Origin: Marine Group III euryarchaeote CG-Bathy1
GTDB lineage: Archaea > Thermoplasmatota > Poseidoniia > MGIII > CG-Epi1
DNA length: 64,000 nt
Assembly (NCBI GenBank): GCA_001875425.1
Contig: MIYU01000016.1
Span: 1-64,000 of the forward strand
Direction: 5' to 3'
Position numbers and translations under genes: made by a program. The notes beneath the pieces are model-generated. The model did not search any database and had not been told where the DNA came from. It was given only the letters and a program-made list of their open reading frames with translations. The stretch's first letter is position 1; every line of letters begins with the position of its first letter. This document shows, one piece after another, positions 45,531 to 55,092 of the stretch.

Positions 45531-45761
45531 ATGCCATCAGCGAAACAGGCAAATTTGACCATTGATAGGAAATTTGCAGAAAAATGGGATAAATTTACAG
45601 ACTATTGTAAAAAAAATGCAATCAATAGAAATGCTTTGATAAGAAAAATGATTGAGGAATGGATGAATACATTAGAAAGAAAAAAAGAAAACGTTTACGT
45701 GGAATCTAAAGAAAAATATAAACCTACTAATTTAGATCAACCGAGAAACTGGTATCCTTGA
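45531..45761 (+). CDS. small ribbon-helix-helix-like DNA-binding protein
   Basis: A 76-aa protein. Residues about 7-46 fit an RHH fold: a short strand (QANLTIDRKF), helix A (AEKWDKFTDYCKKN), a turn with Asn, and helix B (RNALIRKMIEEWM). A charged tail ends RNWYP. The ATG lies inside the third GACATAT-type site, so the gene could repress itself. Its 3' end overlaps the convergent membrane gene by 35 nt. The target range is unknown. The RHH assignment is from pattern only. Confidence 0.6.
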   Translation: MPSAKQANLTIDRKFAEKWDKFTDYCKKNAINRNALIRKMIEEWMNTLERKKENVYVESKEKYKPTNLDQPRNWYP

Positions 45762-46242
45762 TTGAATTTATTATTAATTTATCGAAGCTCGGAATCCCCC
45801 TTATAGCAATTTGAGTTCTAAAGAAAAATCTATTGAGCCATATTTCTTTTATTTCTACTTCGCCTTCTTCGAATTGTAATCTACCTATAGAAGTCCAAAA
45901 ACCGAAAGAGGGTGCAAAAACACAATTATCTTCGAAAAGATTGATATTCTCTGAATTTAGAGATTTTTTTATAGAATTTAAAACATGGATACCATTTTTT
46001 TTAGACAGAACTGCCCTCCCATTACGAAAATAGTAACCTTGAAACAAGAGATATAGACTGTAAAGACCTATCAAAAGAAAAAGAAATTGAATAATGAAAT
46101 AAAATGAAGAAAGGGATTGGGAATTGAAATTTAATGAATTTAATTTAATAAAAAGTACACATAATAACCAAACGAAAGCAATTGAAAGTGAAGCCACTAC
46201 CCATTCTCTACCTTCACTATGGGTGATTGATTGATTATTCAT
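45727..46242 (-). CDS. two-helix membrane protein of unknown function
   Basis: A 171-aa protein with two adjacent hydrophobic helices (about 15-33 and 45-68) and a soluble C-terminal beta-rich domain of about 95 residues (RNGRAVLSKKNG to the end). That domain may be PH-like, but no motif secures it. Its start abuts the stop of the polB gene (sharing base 46242), indicating cotranscription. Its 3' end runs 35 nt into the convergent RHH-like gene. Confidence 0.5.
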   Translation of the reverse strand: MNNQSITHSEGREWVVASLSIAFVWLLCVLFIKLNSLNFNSQSLSSFYFIIQFLFLLIGLYSLYLLFQGYYFRNGRAVLSKKNGIHVLNSIKKSLNSENINLFEDNCVFAPSFGFWTSIGRLQFEEGEVEIKEIWLNRFFFRTQIAIRGIPSFDKLIINSIKDTSFSVDLN

Positions 46243-48611
46243 CAGAAAAGAGTAGATTGTTTTGGCCCTCTTTTGCCAGATAGAAGTGCCATCTCATCAT
46301 AATCCCAAACATCAGTTAGTCTAGCTAATGTTTTAGCCACTCTTTTTGCATAATAATTAAAATCTGGTTTAGGATGTTCCTCGTCTGCAAAAAAGGGTTC
46401 TACCTCTTGTGTTTTAGAGGCAGTATTTGTAACTACATATGCGATTTTCATTCCTGGTGTGAATGTTGTGCCAGTGTGTTCCTCCCATTTTTTTTTAGCT
46501 TTCAAATGTGCTTGTCCGTCAGGATTTTTGTAAACGCGATCACTAACAGATTTGGAAATTACTAAATCTGGAACTTCCACCTGTTTCGATTTAATTTTAG
46601 AAACTTCATCTAATGCTACATTTATTGCTCCTTTTTCATCACCCTCTAAAATTTTTGAAAAGACTGCTTTGAGTGCATTGACTTGAGCTGGAAATGCATC
46701 TGTTCTACGGGTTTCATAGCCTCTTACTAATACAGATTCATCCGGCCAAACAACTTTTCCAACATAACGTTTTTTGACTCCGTGAGTAAAAAATGGATTT
46801 AATATTTTTTCAAATTCTAATTGGCGAGCACCTTCTGAATATCTATCGGCAATCGATGTACCAAAGTCCACTGTTTCGCTTAAAGTATTATGAGGTGAAG
46901 AAAAGAAAACTGAATCGGTGTCACCATAGATCACATCCAAACCTTCTTTCTCTAAATCCTCTATCATATCTTGAACATATTTTCTTGCGTATGCCGTTAT
47001 TGAAGCACCGATAGCCAAATCTGTAAAGCGATAAAAATAAGAAGCAAAAACGCCGTAAACCGAATTCATGAGAATTTTTATTGCATCTTGGACTCGTCTG
47101 AAATGTTCTTTCTCTTCGTCCGTGTTTGAATTTTTCATTGATGTCTTTGCTTGATCTCGATCAGACATCAATCCTTTGAGGAGTTCAGGAAGGAGGCCTT
47201 TTTTTTGCTCTGCTGATAAAAACGTAACACCATGTGGGGTTTCTATTTCTCCTTCATCACTAAGAGTAGTAAAACAGAGATTCCTATCTATAATAATACT
47301 AGGATACATTGATTTAAAATCGAGAACACAGACCCAATTGTGAATACCTGGATTTTTAACTGAATGAACATACCCTCCTGCGATATGTCTATCGCCTCTT
47401 TTTTCTCTTCTAGTCATAGGTACACCTATAGATTTAGAATCTGCAAATCTAATCATTAATGAATCGATTAGAGTAGAAGTCATACCATTCAATACCTCAT
47501 CTAATGGAAGTTTAGCAACGTAACCTAAATGCTGATATTTTGGAATGACCATGATTTTTTCCATAATATCTAATGCTAAACGAGCATCTTCTAAACAATA
47601 TTCAATAACCTTATCTGGATTTTTTTGCCATTCATTATCCATATCTTTTGGATTAACATCCTGTTTTTCCCGACCTAGGAGTTCTTTAGAAACTGCATTT
47701 AGTGTTTCTTGACGTGGTCTGATTTCTCGTTTAACATTCCACCAAGCATCAGCTATAATTCTTCCAAAAATTCTCCACCTACGTTGAGATAATTGTCTAA
47801 TTTCAGAACCATCCCGTCCTAGTTTTAAAGTAATTTTATTATGTTTAGCTCTTTCTTCTAATAAAGGTAAATCGTAACCATCTATATTGTACCCTGTAAT
47901 CAAATCTGGATCGGAATCAGAAATGGCCTTAACAAAATCTTTTATGATTTGATCTTCTTCACCGGATAATTTTCCTTCTTTGACTGTACGACCATCTTCT
48001 CTAACTTCATAACAAATACAATATATTTCACGAGTTTCTATTGAATTTTCTATATCAAAACTTAGAATTTTGAGAGAAGGTGCAAAGGTATCTGAATCAG
48101 CGACTGTGTCTGTATCAACGATTGGACAAGACCAACCATCTATAGATTTAGGTTCACCTTCTATTGAAATTGAACCTCCAATGTCGTGATCATAAAGATA
48201 TCTATGATGAAATGGAATGTCTGCAGCCAAAACCTCACAATCCATATCCCTTATCCAATCTCTAACTCTTGGTACTTTTCCAGGATGGTGTAATTCGACC
48301 TTAAGACAGTTACACTCTTTTCCTTTCACTGATAAAATTTTAGAATCTACTGAATTTACTTCAGGATGCTTTGATATTTTCGATATAATTTCATCAGATG
48401 GGCTAACAACAAAAAAATAAGGCAGTAATGGTTTTGTTTTGACTGCGTAGCTTTCCCCAGATAAAGAACGGCCGAATAAATAGACGGAAGTTTTCTGTTT
48501 GCCATCTATAAATTCATTTCTAGACCCTGCAGCAACTAAATTCAAGTCTAATTTCACAATAAGGTAATAATGAGTGGCTTTAGTAGTTAGTGTAGTGTAA
48601 AGACACCCCAT
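46242..48611 (-). CDS. polB: DNA polymerase, family B
   Basis: A 789-aa replicative/repair DNA polymerase with an intact 3'-5' exonuclease and polymerase. Exo I is SFDIENS, Exo II is GYNIDGYDLP, and Exo III is YCLEDARLALD. Polymerase motif A is DFKSMYPSII, motif B is KILMNSVYGVFAS, and motif C is YGDTDSV. No intein. The track start at 48611 lies only 2 nt from a TATAAAATA on the minus strand; an in-frame GTG at codon 19 (48557, giving KLDLNLVAAGS) may be the true start. Together with DP2, PriL and RfcS it makes this window rich in replication genes. Confidence 0.95.
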   Translation of the reverse strand: MGCLYTTLTTKATHYYLIVKLDLNLVAAGSRNEFIDGKQKTSVYLFGRSLSGESYAVKTKPLLPYFFVVSPSDEIISKISKHPEVNSVDSKILSVKGKECNCLKVELHHPGKVPRVRDWIRDMDCEVLAADIPFHHRYLYDHDIGGSISIEGEPKSIDGWSCPIVDTDTVADSDTFAPSLKILSFDIENSIETREIYCICYEVREDGRTVKEGKLSGEEDQIIKDFVKAISDSDPDLITGYNIDGYDLPLLEERAKHNKITLKLGRDGSEIRQLSQRRWRIFGRIIADAWWNVKREIRPRQETLNAVSKELLGREKQDVNPKDMDNEWQKNPDKVIEYCLEDARLALDIMEKIMVIPKYQHLGYVAKLPLDEVLNGMTSTLIDSLMIRFADSKSIGVPMTRREKRGDRHIAGGYVHSVKNPGIHNWVCVLDFKSMYPSIIIDRNLCFTTLSDEGEIETPHGVTFLSAEQKKGLLPELLKGLMSDRDQAKTSMKNSNTDEEKEHFRRVQDAIKILMNSVYGVFASYFYRFTDLAIGASITAYARKYVQDMIEDLEKEGLDVIYGDTDSVFFSSPHNTLSETVDFGTSIADRYSEGARQLEFEKILNPFFTHGVKKRYVGKVVWPDESVLVRGYETRRTDAFPAQVNALKAVFSKILEGDEKGAINVALDEVSKIKSKQVEVPDLVISKSVSDRVYKNPDGQAHLKAKKKWEEHTGTTFTPGMKIAYVVTNTASKTQEVEPFFADEEHPKPDFNYYAKRVAKTLARLTDVWDYDEMALLSGKRGPKQSTLF

Positions 48612-48612
48612 G

Positions 48613-48624
48613 TTTATTTTATAG
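48613..48624 (+). promoter_or_regulatory. TATA-like box between polB and the HD hydrolase gene
   Basis: TTTATTTTATAG is centred about 27 bp before the ATG at 48647 (leaderless). Read on the other strand it gives TATAAAATA immediately ahead of polB, so it may serve both directions. Confidence 0.45.
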
Positions 48625-48646
48625 AGAAGTTATCTCAGGGTAGAGA

Positions 48647-49930
48647 ATGAGTAGCAATATTTATGATGCAATACACGGAGTTATTGAATTAACTCCGATA
48701 ATGGAAGAACTTATAGAAATACCAGAATTTCAAAGATTACGAGGAATAAAGCAATTAGGTATAACCAATTTGGTTTTTCCTGGAGCCAATCATACTAGAT
48801 TTGAACACTCATTAGGGGTGGGGCATTTAGCTAGAAAAATATGTAATAATTTAAAATTGGAAGAAGATGAAGAAAATCTAATTGTGGCTGCTGCACTTTT
48901 ACATGACATTGGACACGGCCCCTATTCACATACACTAGAAAAAATACTAATTGAAAAGAAAGGATATGGCCATACAGAAATATCGAAGCAAATGATAACT
49001 GGAGATATCAAACAAGAGAATGGAATGTTGCGGGATTTTCAAACGATATCAGATATATTAGAAAAATATAATCTCGAATCTGAAAAGGTTGCAGAATTAG
49101 TCACTGGAGATAGTGAAAGAGATGAATTTGTACTGTTTTTTAAGGAAAAACAGAGTTTTTACAACGGACCTGCGTATAGAACCCAAATTGTACATTCTGC
49201 TATAGATGCAGATAGAATGGATTACTTACTGAGAGATTCTTACTACACAGGGGTGGCTCTTGGAACTATAGACGTAGCAAGAATAATGCAATCTTTTAGA
49301 ATACATAATAATGATTTAGTAATACATAAAAATTGTATTCCTGCACTTGAAGGAATGTTGGTTGCTAGAAATTTGATGTATTCAGCAGTTTACAACCATA
49401 AAACGGCACGAATTGGCCAACTGATGATAGAACGTGCTGTTGAAACGATGGAAAATTTTGAAATTGAAGAGATACAAAAATTGACTGATGATGAATTTGA
49501 TCAACTCCTGATAAGTATGGGTGGCTTTCAAAAAGAGATTCTAAATCGAATAAAATATAGAAAATTGTACAAAACTGCGATTAAAATCAAATCTGAAGAA
49601 ATAGATGATGAGAATAAAGAAGTCTTTTTAGAAATGTGTGAAAAGGAAGGGCGTAAAAATATGGAAAGTAAGATTGCGAGAATGGTTGGCATTGAACCGA
49701 GAGAAGTTATTATTGATATTCCCAAACCAGAAATAATAAAAAATAAGAAAAATAGTAGATTTAGTAAAATTCCAATATTTGATGAAGGAAAGGTGCGCTC
49801 AATAAGAAATTATTCTGAAATTGTTAGAACTTTAGAAGTAAAGGAAAAGATTCCATGGGCCATAGCAATAATCTGTCCAGAAAAATTTAGAGGGAAAATA
49901 GCTGCTAAAGCTGACGATATTCTATTTTGA
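48647..49930 (+). CDS. HD-domain phosphohydrolase (dNTPase/SAMHD1-like)
   Basis: A 427-aa HD-superfamily protein. The metal-binding motifs are H...HD...D: TRFEHSLGVGHLA (His), ALLHDIGHGPYSH (His-Asp plus further His) and SAIDADRMDYLLRDSYYTG (distal Asp). Family members hydrolyse dNTPs or related nucleotides. The gene diverges from polB, a suggestive pairing for nucleotide-pool control, though the substrate is untested. The C-terminal third is charged and lacks recognised motifs. A TATA box 27 bp upstream supports the start. Confidence 0.87.
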   Translation: MSSNIYDAIHGVIELTPIMEELIEIPEFQRLRGIKQLGITNLVFPGANHTRFEHSLGVGHLARKICNNLKLEEDEENLIVAAALLHDIGHGPYSHTLEKILIEKKGYGHTEISKQMITGDIKQENGMLRDFQTISDILEKYNLESEKVAELVTGDSERDEFVLFFKEKQSFYNGPAYRTQIVHSAIDADRMDYLLRDSYYTGVALGTIDVARIMQSFRIHNNDLVIHKNCIPALEGMLVARNLMYSAVYNHKTARIGQLMIERAVETMENFEIEEIQKLTDDEFDQLLISMGGFQKEILNRIKYRKLYKTAIKIKSEEIDDENKEVFLEMCEKEGRKNMESKIARMVGIEPREVIIDIPKPEIIKNKKNSRFSKIPIFDEGKVRSIRNYSEIVRTLEVKEKIPWAIAIICPEKFRGKIAAKADDILF

Positions 49931-50040
49931 TAATGATAAAACGATTAAGAAGTTAAAAATACATTTCTCCTCATAAAGTTAATAAAGAAAAATGAGCAAA
50001 ACACTTAAATCCGAAGACTTTCGTGAAGTCAAACAGAACG

Positions 50041-51144
50041 ATGGCTAATGCAACCAAAAATTTAGTGTTTGTTTCTATAATAATAATGTCTTGTTTGTCG
50101 ACATTTGGAGTTGGCAAAGCTGATGTAGAAGTTGAGACGTATACAACTAATGAATCCGGAGAAATCGTAGTTTCTCTAAAAACGAATTACATTGCTGGAG
50201 AAGATATAGTCGTAAGTATAACATTAACAGAAGATACAAAGGATAATGAAAATTTATCTAGAATAAGAGTATTGGGGGAATTTCCAACCATAACTACGAA
50301 TAAGAAACTGGGAGGAGTTATACCTGCTTCTGGGAGTTTAGAACCTGGACAAGCAGGGCCGTATAACTGGACAATTAGCTCGACATTTATCTCATCCACG
50401 CTTGGAAGAGATTTAGAAGGTGAAGATTATAGTGGTGACGGATCGCCGAATTATATTGGAATTATAGATTTCATTATTGAAGTTGATGAAAAAGTTGGAA
50501 ATAATTATAATGTAATAGCTGCGAGTTCTAACTCGATAACTATAGTTACTCCAGAAGATGAAAGTGGCGGACTAGATATCCTAAAAAATATACCACTAGA
50601 AGCTTTGATAGGATTTGTAGCATTTTTAGGAATTGTTGCGACTGGAACTTATTTGATGACTAGAGAAACGGATGAAGGCGTCCTAGATGATGCACCTTCG
50701 AATCTCGATTCTGGATTAGGACTTGGAGGGCTTGGTAGTAGTTTGTTTGACGGCGATAAGGATGAGGACGAAGAAGAAGAGGAAGAGGAAGACAAGCCTA
50801 AAAGAAAGAAAAAGGCCGGTAGTTCAAAGAAAAAAGTCACTAGGAAAAAAGCAAAACCTCCTGCATTGAAGAATAAAGAACCACCGAAACCAAAAGATAA
50901 ACCGAAATATTGTCCTGAATGTAATGGTGTTGCACAATATTGGTCTAAAGAAATTTATGAACATGATTATGAAACTGAATATTACTGTGAAAAATGTGAG
51001 TCGTATATAGAACCGATATTAGAACAAAATTTCAAAAAAGAGAGTAGAACTAGAAGAAGAAGTAACAGAAGAGGAAAAACTGATAGAAAGTCTGACAAAG
51101 AGAGAAAGAGAACTCGTGATCGTAGACCGGAATCACTAGTCTGA
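50041..51144 (+). CDS. single-pass membrane protein with cytoplasmic zinc ribbon
   Basis: A 367-aa protein from ATG 50041 (the track's GTG adds six residues). The order is a signal peptide (about 5-28), a beta-rich ectodomain of about 150 residues, and one membrane helix (about 185-205, LIGFVAFLGIVATGTYLM). An acidic run (DEDEEEEEEEDK) and a long Lys/Pro-rich linker follow. A zinc ribbon comes next (CPEC ... CEKC with 27 residues between), and the Arg/Lys-rich end reads RTRRRSNRRG. This topology joins an outside domain to a possibly nucleic-acid- or ribosome-binding inside tail. No family is recognised. Confidence 0.65.
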   Translation: MANATKNLVFVSIIIMSCLSTFGVGKADVEVETYTTNESGEIVVSLKTNYIAGEDIVVSITLTEDTKDNENLSRIRVLGEFPTITTNKKLGGVIPASGSLEPGQAGPYNWTISSTFISSTLGRDLEGEDYSGDGSPNYIGIIDFIIEVDEKVGNNYNVIAASSNSITIVTPEDESGGLDILKNIPLEALIGFVAFLGIVATGTYLMTRETDEGVLDDAPSNLDSGLGLGGLGSSLFDGDKDEDEEEEEEEDKPKRKKKAGSSKKKVTRKKAKPPALKNKEPPKPKDKPKYCPECNGVAQYWSKEIYEHDYETEYYCEKCESYIEPILEQNFKKESRTRRRSNRRGKTDRKSDKERKRTRDRRPESLV

Positions 51145-52599
51145 TTATTTTATTTTAACATCTACGATGTGACATCTTGGCTCATTGCTATTAAAAATTT
51201 TAGAGCAAAGATTAGATGATAAAGGAATTAAATCAACAAAGAGATTGGTAACTTCGCGGCGTGCTTTTTCCAATAATACACCTTTACTCCAATCAGTTAT
51301 AGCTATTGATTTGATACTGTTACCTTTATTGTCAGATAACTGTACGTGAGAATATCTAAGATATGTTTTTTTATCTTCAGAATCTAATGAAAAGGAGGTA
51401 CCATTGAAATGAGAAACTTTAACCTTAACACGACTAACTTCATCGATAAAATTGTTGATATCACTTAAAGAACGAGATGGTGGGTTACTAGGAGATTCTA
51501 AAGGTAAGTTTGTAAAATCTTCCAATAATGCATCAATATTATTCATGGATTTATTAGCGATTTTTAAGGTTGATGTAAGTATTCTTTTCCATCTAGTATC
51601 CTTGGATTTTTCCGTTTCTCCGCGTACAAAATAATAAGATAAAGGATGAGAAATTTGATCGCAAAGTGCATTTCCACCGGGACATATACCTGTATTCTTC
51701 AAAGTTTTACAACTTGGAGCACTGTACTTTGTTTCTGAAGAAGTTCCAGTAATGTGTTCAACTTGATATCGAGTTACTGATTCGCGAAAATCTGGAGCTG
51801 TAGCGAAGATATCCATGATTTTTTCATGATCTTGACCTAAAGAAGATAAAAAAGTAGTCAGGAAAAATCTACCATGCTGAGAAACGTTAAAACCAGATTG
51901 TAAGGCAGCCATGTGTTGCTGAAAACATGGAGGGGCTTTCTCTTCCAAATTGAATTTTCCAAAATCTAAAGACATGGATGCTTTTCTTTCGTCTGCTTTT
52001 GATTGCAAAGAACTCAATGTATCCTTAAATAAATCTGAAATTTCCTTAGTTGGTGTAGGTAAATCGTATAAATCTAATCGTATTACTTCCATTAGAAGCC
52101 TTATCACTGTTTTTTTAGATATACCTATAACACGACCATCTTTTATGCCGCGATTAGAAAGTTTCCATTTTTTTCCACGTAAATTTGATGCTGAGGTAAT
52201 ATAATCAATAAAGGGCATTGAAAATGTATCTTTCTGTAACTTGACATCAAGATTCAACCCGTTACAAACTTCTAAAAGATTTTGATTTGAGTCATTTTCG
52301 AGGAAATTGCATGCAGCTTCTGCCTCAGCGTGTGCAACATATCTTATTAGATTAGTATTGTCAGAAGCGGAAAGAATTAAACGTGAATAAAAGAAACTTA
52401 ATACGTGGTCTTCGACATCTCGAACAGTAATAGGCGTGTCTGTGAAAGACTGTTTATTTGAAAGAGATGAAGATAAACGAAATTCCCCCAATTCTCTAAC
52501 CTCGTGATAAATATTATCGTGAATAAGCGTTGACAAATCTATATCTTCTACTATTTTTTTAGCCTCTGGTAAAAATGGGTACTTTCGATAGATTTGCAC
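51145..52599 (-). CDS. priL: DNA primase large subunit
   Basis: A 484-aa PriL with the C-terminal 4Fe-4S domain intact: Cys225 (PPCFQQHMAAL), Cys297 (PSCKTL), Cys306 (GICPGG) and Cys313 (LCDQISHPLSYY). It partners the catalytic subunit PriS to make RNA or DNA primers for replication; PriS is not in the window. About 130 residues follow the cluster domain, longer than the minimal PriL, with no recognised motif. It converges on the zinc-ribbon gene with no gap and diverges from the ABC transporter operon. Confidence 0.92.
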   Translation of the reverse strand: MQIYRKYPFLPEAKKIVEDIDLSTLIHDNIYHEVRELGEFRLSSSLSNKQSFTDTPITVRDVEDHVLSFFYSRLILSASDNTNLIRYVAHAEAEAACNFLENDSNQNLLEVCNGLNLDVKLQKDTFSMPFIDYITSASNLRGKKWKLSNRGIKDGRVIGISKKTVIRLLMEVIRLDLYDLPTPTKEISDLFKDTLSSLQSKADERKASMSLDFGKFNLEEKAPPCFQQHMAALQSGFNVSQHGRFFLTTFLSSLGQDHEKIMDIFATAPDFRESVTRYQVEHITGTSSETKYSAPSCKTLKNTGICPGGNALCDQISHPLSYYFVRGETEKSKDTRWKRILTSTLKIANKSMNNIDALLEDFTNLPLESPSNPPSRSLSDINNFIDEVSRVKVKVSHFNGTSFSLDSEDKKTYLRYSHVQLSDNKGNSIKSIAITDWSKGVLLEKARREVTNLFVDLIPLSSNLCSKIFNSNEPRCHIVDVKIK

Positions 52600-52618
52600 A
52601 AAAACAGTAACCAGTGCG

Positions 52619-52629
52619 GTTTTATAATA
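52619..52629 (+). promoter_or_regulatory. TATA-like box for the ABC-LTD operon
   Basis: TTTTATAATAT is centred about 26 bp before the in-frame GTG at 52650 and lies inside the track ORF. It therefore decides GTG 52650 over the upstream GTG at 52614. Confidence 0.55.
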
Positions 52630-52649
52630 TCGAGCGAAGTCAATGTTCT

Positions 52650-53651
52650 GTGGGAAAAACGATAGTTAAGATTGAAGAAGTTGACAAAACTTACTACATA
52701 ACTGGTTTTAGTGGGAAAATTTTAGGAGAAATAAAAGCTTTGGAGAAATTAAGTTTAGAGATTAAAAAAGGAGAAATTTTTGGTTTTTTAGGTAGAAATG
52801 GAGCAGGGAAAACGACTACGATAAAATGCCTAATGGGAATACTCTCACCTGATTCTGGAAAAATTGAAATTGATGGTGTATCGATACATGATTTTCCTAT
52901 AGATGTAAAACAAAAAATAGGTTATATCCCTGAAAAAATAGGATTGTATGAAAAACTGACACCAGAAGAAATAGTAGAATATTTAGGTAAATTTTATCAA
53001 ATAAACGAAAATAAGCTTAAAGAAAAAGCAAAGGAATTATTTGAAATATTTGGTCTTGAAAAGCATCTTGAAAAAAAAATAGAATATTTGTCAATGGGTT
53101 TGAAAAAGCGTGTAGCGTTAGTTTGTGCACTGATAAATGATCCTGAATTATTGGTTCTTGATGAACCGATGTCAGGCCTAGATCCGGAATCAACTGCAGC
53201 CTTAAGAGAATCTTTGTTAAGACTTAATAAAAAGGGCTTAACTATTTTTCTAAGTAGTCATTTATTAGCTGAAGTACAGAAGATATGTTCCAGAATTGGA
53301 ATAATAAATGAAGGAAAACTTACTACCCTAGATTCTGTATCGGAATTACAAAAAAAAGTTAATGAAATCGGAATGCATTTACATTTAAAAGTTAAGAAAG
53401 TAGATCGTTTTGGTAATGTATCTGGGGTGCTAAACTACATAGATAAAATTGAGGAAATGAAATATGTGAAAAATGTAAAAGCTTTTCCTGATGGAGATTT
53501 AGTTAGATTGGAAATTGATGTTGAAAAGGATATAAGTCCTCAAATAACAGAAAAATTGGTTGAAAATAAGATTCAAGTTTATTCGATAACGCCTAAAGAA
53601 GCAACACTAGAAGATATTTTTCTATTAGAAACGGAGCCTAATAATGATTAA
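52650..53651 (+). CDS. ABC-2 type transporter ATP-binding protein
   Basis: About 333 aa from GTG 52650. Walker A is GRNGAGKTT, the signature is EYLSMGLKKR (Gly retained, Gln replaced), and Walker B is LLVLDEPMSGLDPES. The switch His is in FLSSHLLAEV. A C-terminal regulatory region of about 110 residues follows, as in CcmA/NatA-type exporters. It energises the membrane protein encoded next, whose start it overlaps by 8 nt. Substrate is unknown, but the third operon gene encodes a secreted lamin-tail-domain protein. Confidence 0.9.
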   Translation: MGKTIVKIEEVDKTYYITGFSGKILGEIKALEKLSLEIKKGEIFGFLGRNGAGKTTTIKCLMGILSPDSGKIEIDGVSIHDFPIDVKQKIGYIPEKIGLYEKLTPEEIVEYLGKFYQINENKLKEKAKELFEIFGLEKHLEKKIEYLSMGLKKRVALVCALINDPELLVLDEPMSGLDPESTAALRESLLRLNKKGLTIFLSSHLLAEVQKICSRIGIINEGKLTTLDSVSELQKKVNEIGMHLHLKVKKVDRFGNVSGVLNYIDKIEEMKYVKNVKAFPDGDLVRLEIDVEKDISPQITEKLVENKIQVYSITPKEATLEDIFLLETEPNND

Positions 53652-55092
53652 TATAAAGAATAAGTGGAAACCATTCGCTATAGCTCTGTTAGTAATTATT
53701 GTAATTGTAGGGATGCAACAAATATATTGGATGGGTAAGATAGATATAGATTCGAAAGAAATGTGGAATAATAGAGAGATAAACCACAATGTAGAAGAAT
53801 CCGAAGAGTCGTGGTCTGTTAATTATAATTATAAAAATAATACAGAAACGAATTTGAAAGGATCTATAGATACGCCGCCTTGTTTTGAAGTTTATACAAA
53901 TGAAACTATAGAAATTGGTGTCTTTTCTGAGATGGATGGAATTGTTTACACTGAAACACTTTATGGAAAAACAAAACTAGTGATTGATGGATTGCCGATA
54001 ACAGTGAATGGTGACTTGTGTAATGAATTTAAACAAGGTGAAATTGTATACATATCTGTAAAATTAAATGAATCTGTAATAATTACAGAAGACAATATAA
54101 CAGTATATCAACAGAGTTGGGAAGCTGAAAGAAATGATGTAAAACTAACATCCCATATTGATAGATGGTTTTACTTAGCTGAATTACTTATATTCGTAAT
54201 TGGAATATATTTAACAATCGAGAAATACCCTCATAGAAATAAAGTTTGGAAAGATACTTGGAATATAGCAAGATTTGAATTTAATAGTGAAATAAAAACC
54301 AATAGAACAATGATTTTGATTATATTTTTTACGTTATTCATAACAGGTATGGGGTGGTTATTAGGTGATTTACAAAAAGAAGGAAGTCCCATACTAGGTA
54401 GTGTACAAACGCCTGAAGATGCTATTACGAGATTGAGTTGGTTTACATTTTTTGTTGTTTCATTAGCGGCTATTGCAGTTTCTAGTGATAATATTTATAA
54501 GGAGAAACAGAGCAATACAATATCCTTACTTCTATCCAGACCAGTAAGTAAAGAGAGTATTATTTTAGGAAAGGGGATTGGTCTTACTGGTGCAATCGGT
54601 GCTCCCGCTTTCATAGCTATGTTTATTGGATTAATATTAATGATTAAAGGAGGAGAAACTCCTAGAATTTTAGCAATAGGTGGATACATGATTTTAGGAA
54701 TTATGATGATATTAACTATTGTATTCTTACAACTATGTTTTTCAATTATAGCGAGAAGTGGCGCTGAATCTGTGGTGTATGGGTTGGGTGTCTGGCTTCT
54801 ATTAACTTTGGTTTGGTCTCTAATAATACTTGCAGCAGCATTTGTACTTGGAATTGATGTAACTACCGAGAATTTTGAACATAACGAAGAATATCAATCA
54901 GTAGTAGCTAAAATGGGATTGTTTAACCCCGGTATCGTATATCAATTTGGAGTAGGATTGGCTGGTGAAAGGACACTTTCTGTTGATCTAGAAGGAGTTA
55001 CAGGTTGGATGGTTATATGGGCGATAATATTTTGGCCTATGTTTTATTGGAGGTTGGCTGTGTGGCTCTTCAAGGAGGAACGATATTTATGA
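53644..55092 (+). CDS. ABC-2 type permease with large extracytoplasmic domain
   Basis: A 482-aa membrane protein. One N-terminal helix (about 10-28) is followed by an ectodomain of about 150 residues (30-180) rich in beta-forming and Asn/Glu residues. A second helix (about 183-200) and a six-helix ABC-2 core follow, with KEKQSNTISLLLSRPVSKESIILGK, the characteristic loop of ABC-2 permeases. It overlaps the ATPase gene by 8 nt upstream, and the LTD gene starts within its stop codon (ATGA). The three genes therefore form a tight operon. Confidence 0.87.
   Translation: MINIKNKWKPFAIALLVIIVIVGMQQIYWMGKIDIDSKEMWNNREINHNVEESEESWSVNYNYKNNTETNLKGSIDTPPCFEVYTNETIEIGVFSEMDGIVYTETLYGKTKLVIDGLPITVNGDLCNEFKQGEIVYISVKLNESVIITEDNITVYQQSWEAERNDVKLTSHIDRWFYLAELLIFVIGIYLTIEKYPHRNKVWKDTWNIARFEFNSEIKTNRTMILIIFFTLFITGMGWLLGDLQKEGSPILGSVQTPEDAITRLSWFTFFVVSLAAIAVSSDNIYKEKQSNTISLLLSRPVSKESIILGKGIGLTGAIGAPAFIAMFIGLILMIKGGETPRILAIGGYMILGIMMILTIVFLQLCFSIIARSGAESVVYGLGVWLLLTLVWSLIILAAAFVLGIDVTTENFEHNEEYQSVVAKMGLFNPGIVYQFGVGLAGERTLSVDLEGVTGWMVIWAIIFWPMFYWRLAVWLFKEERYL

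Noticed and set aside
45531-46242. Toxin-antitoxin pair (RHH-like gene plus membrane protein)
   Set aside because: The two genes are convergent, not an operon, and the membrane protein has no toxin motif and is linked to polB.
55005-55088. Upstream start of the LTD gene in the ORF track
   Set aside because: It is inside the permease coding region. ATG 55089 gives the ATGA overlap and a pilin-like N terminus.
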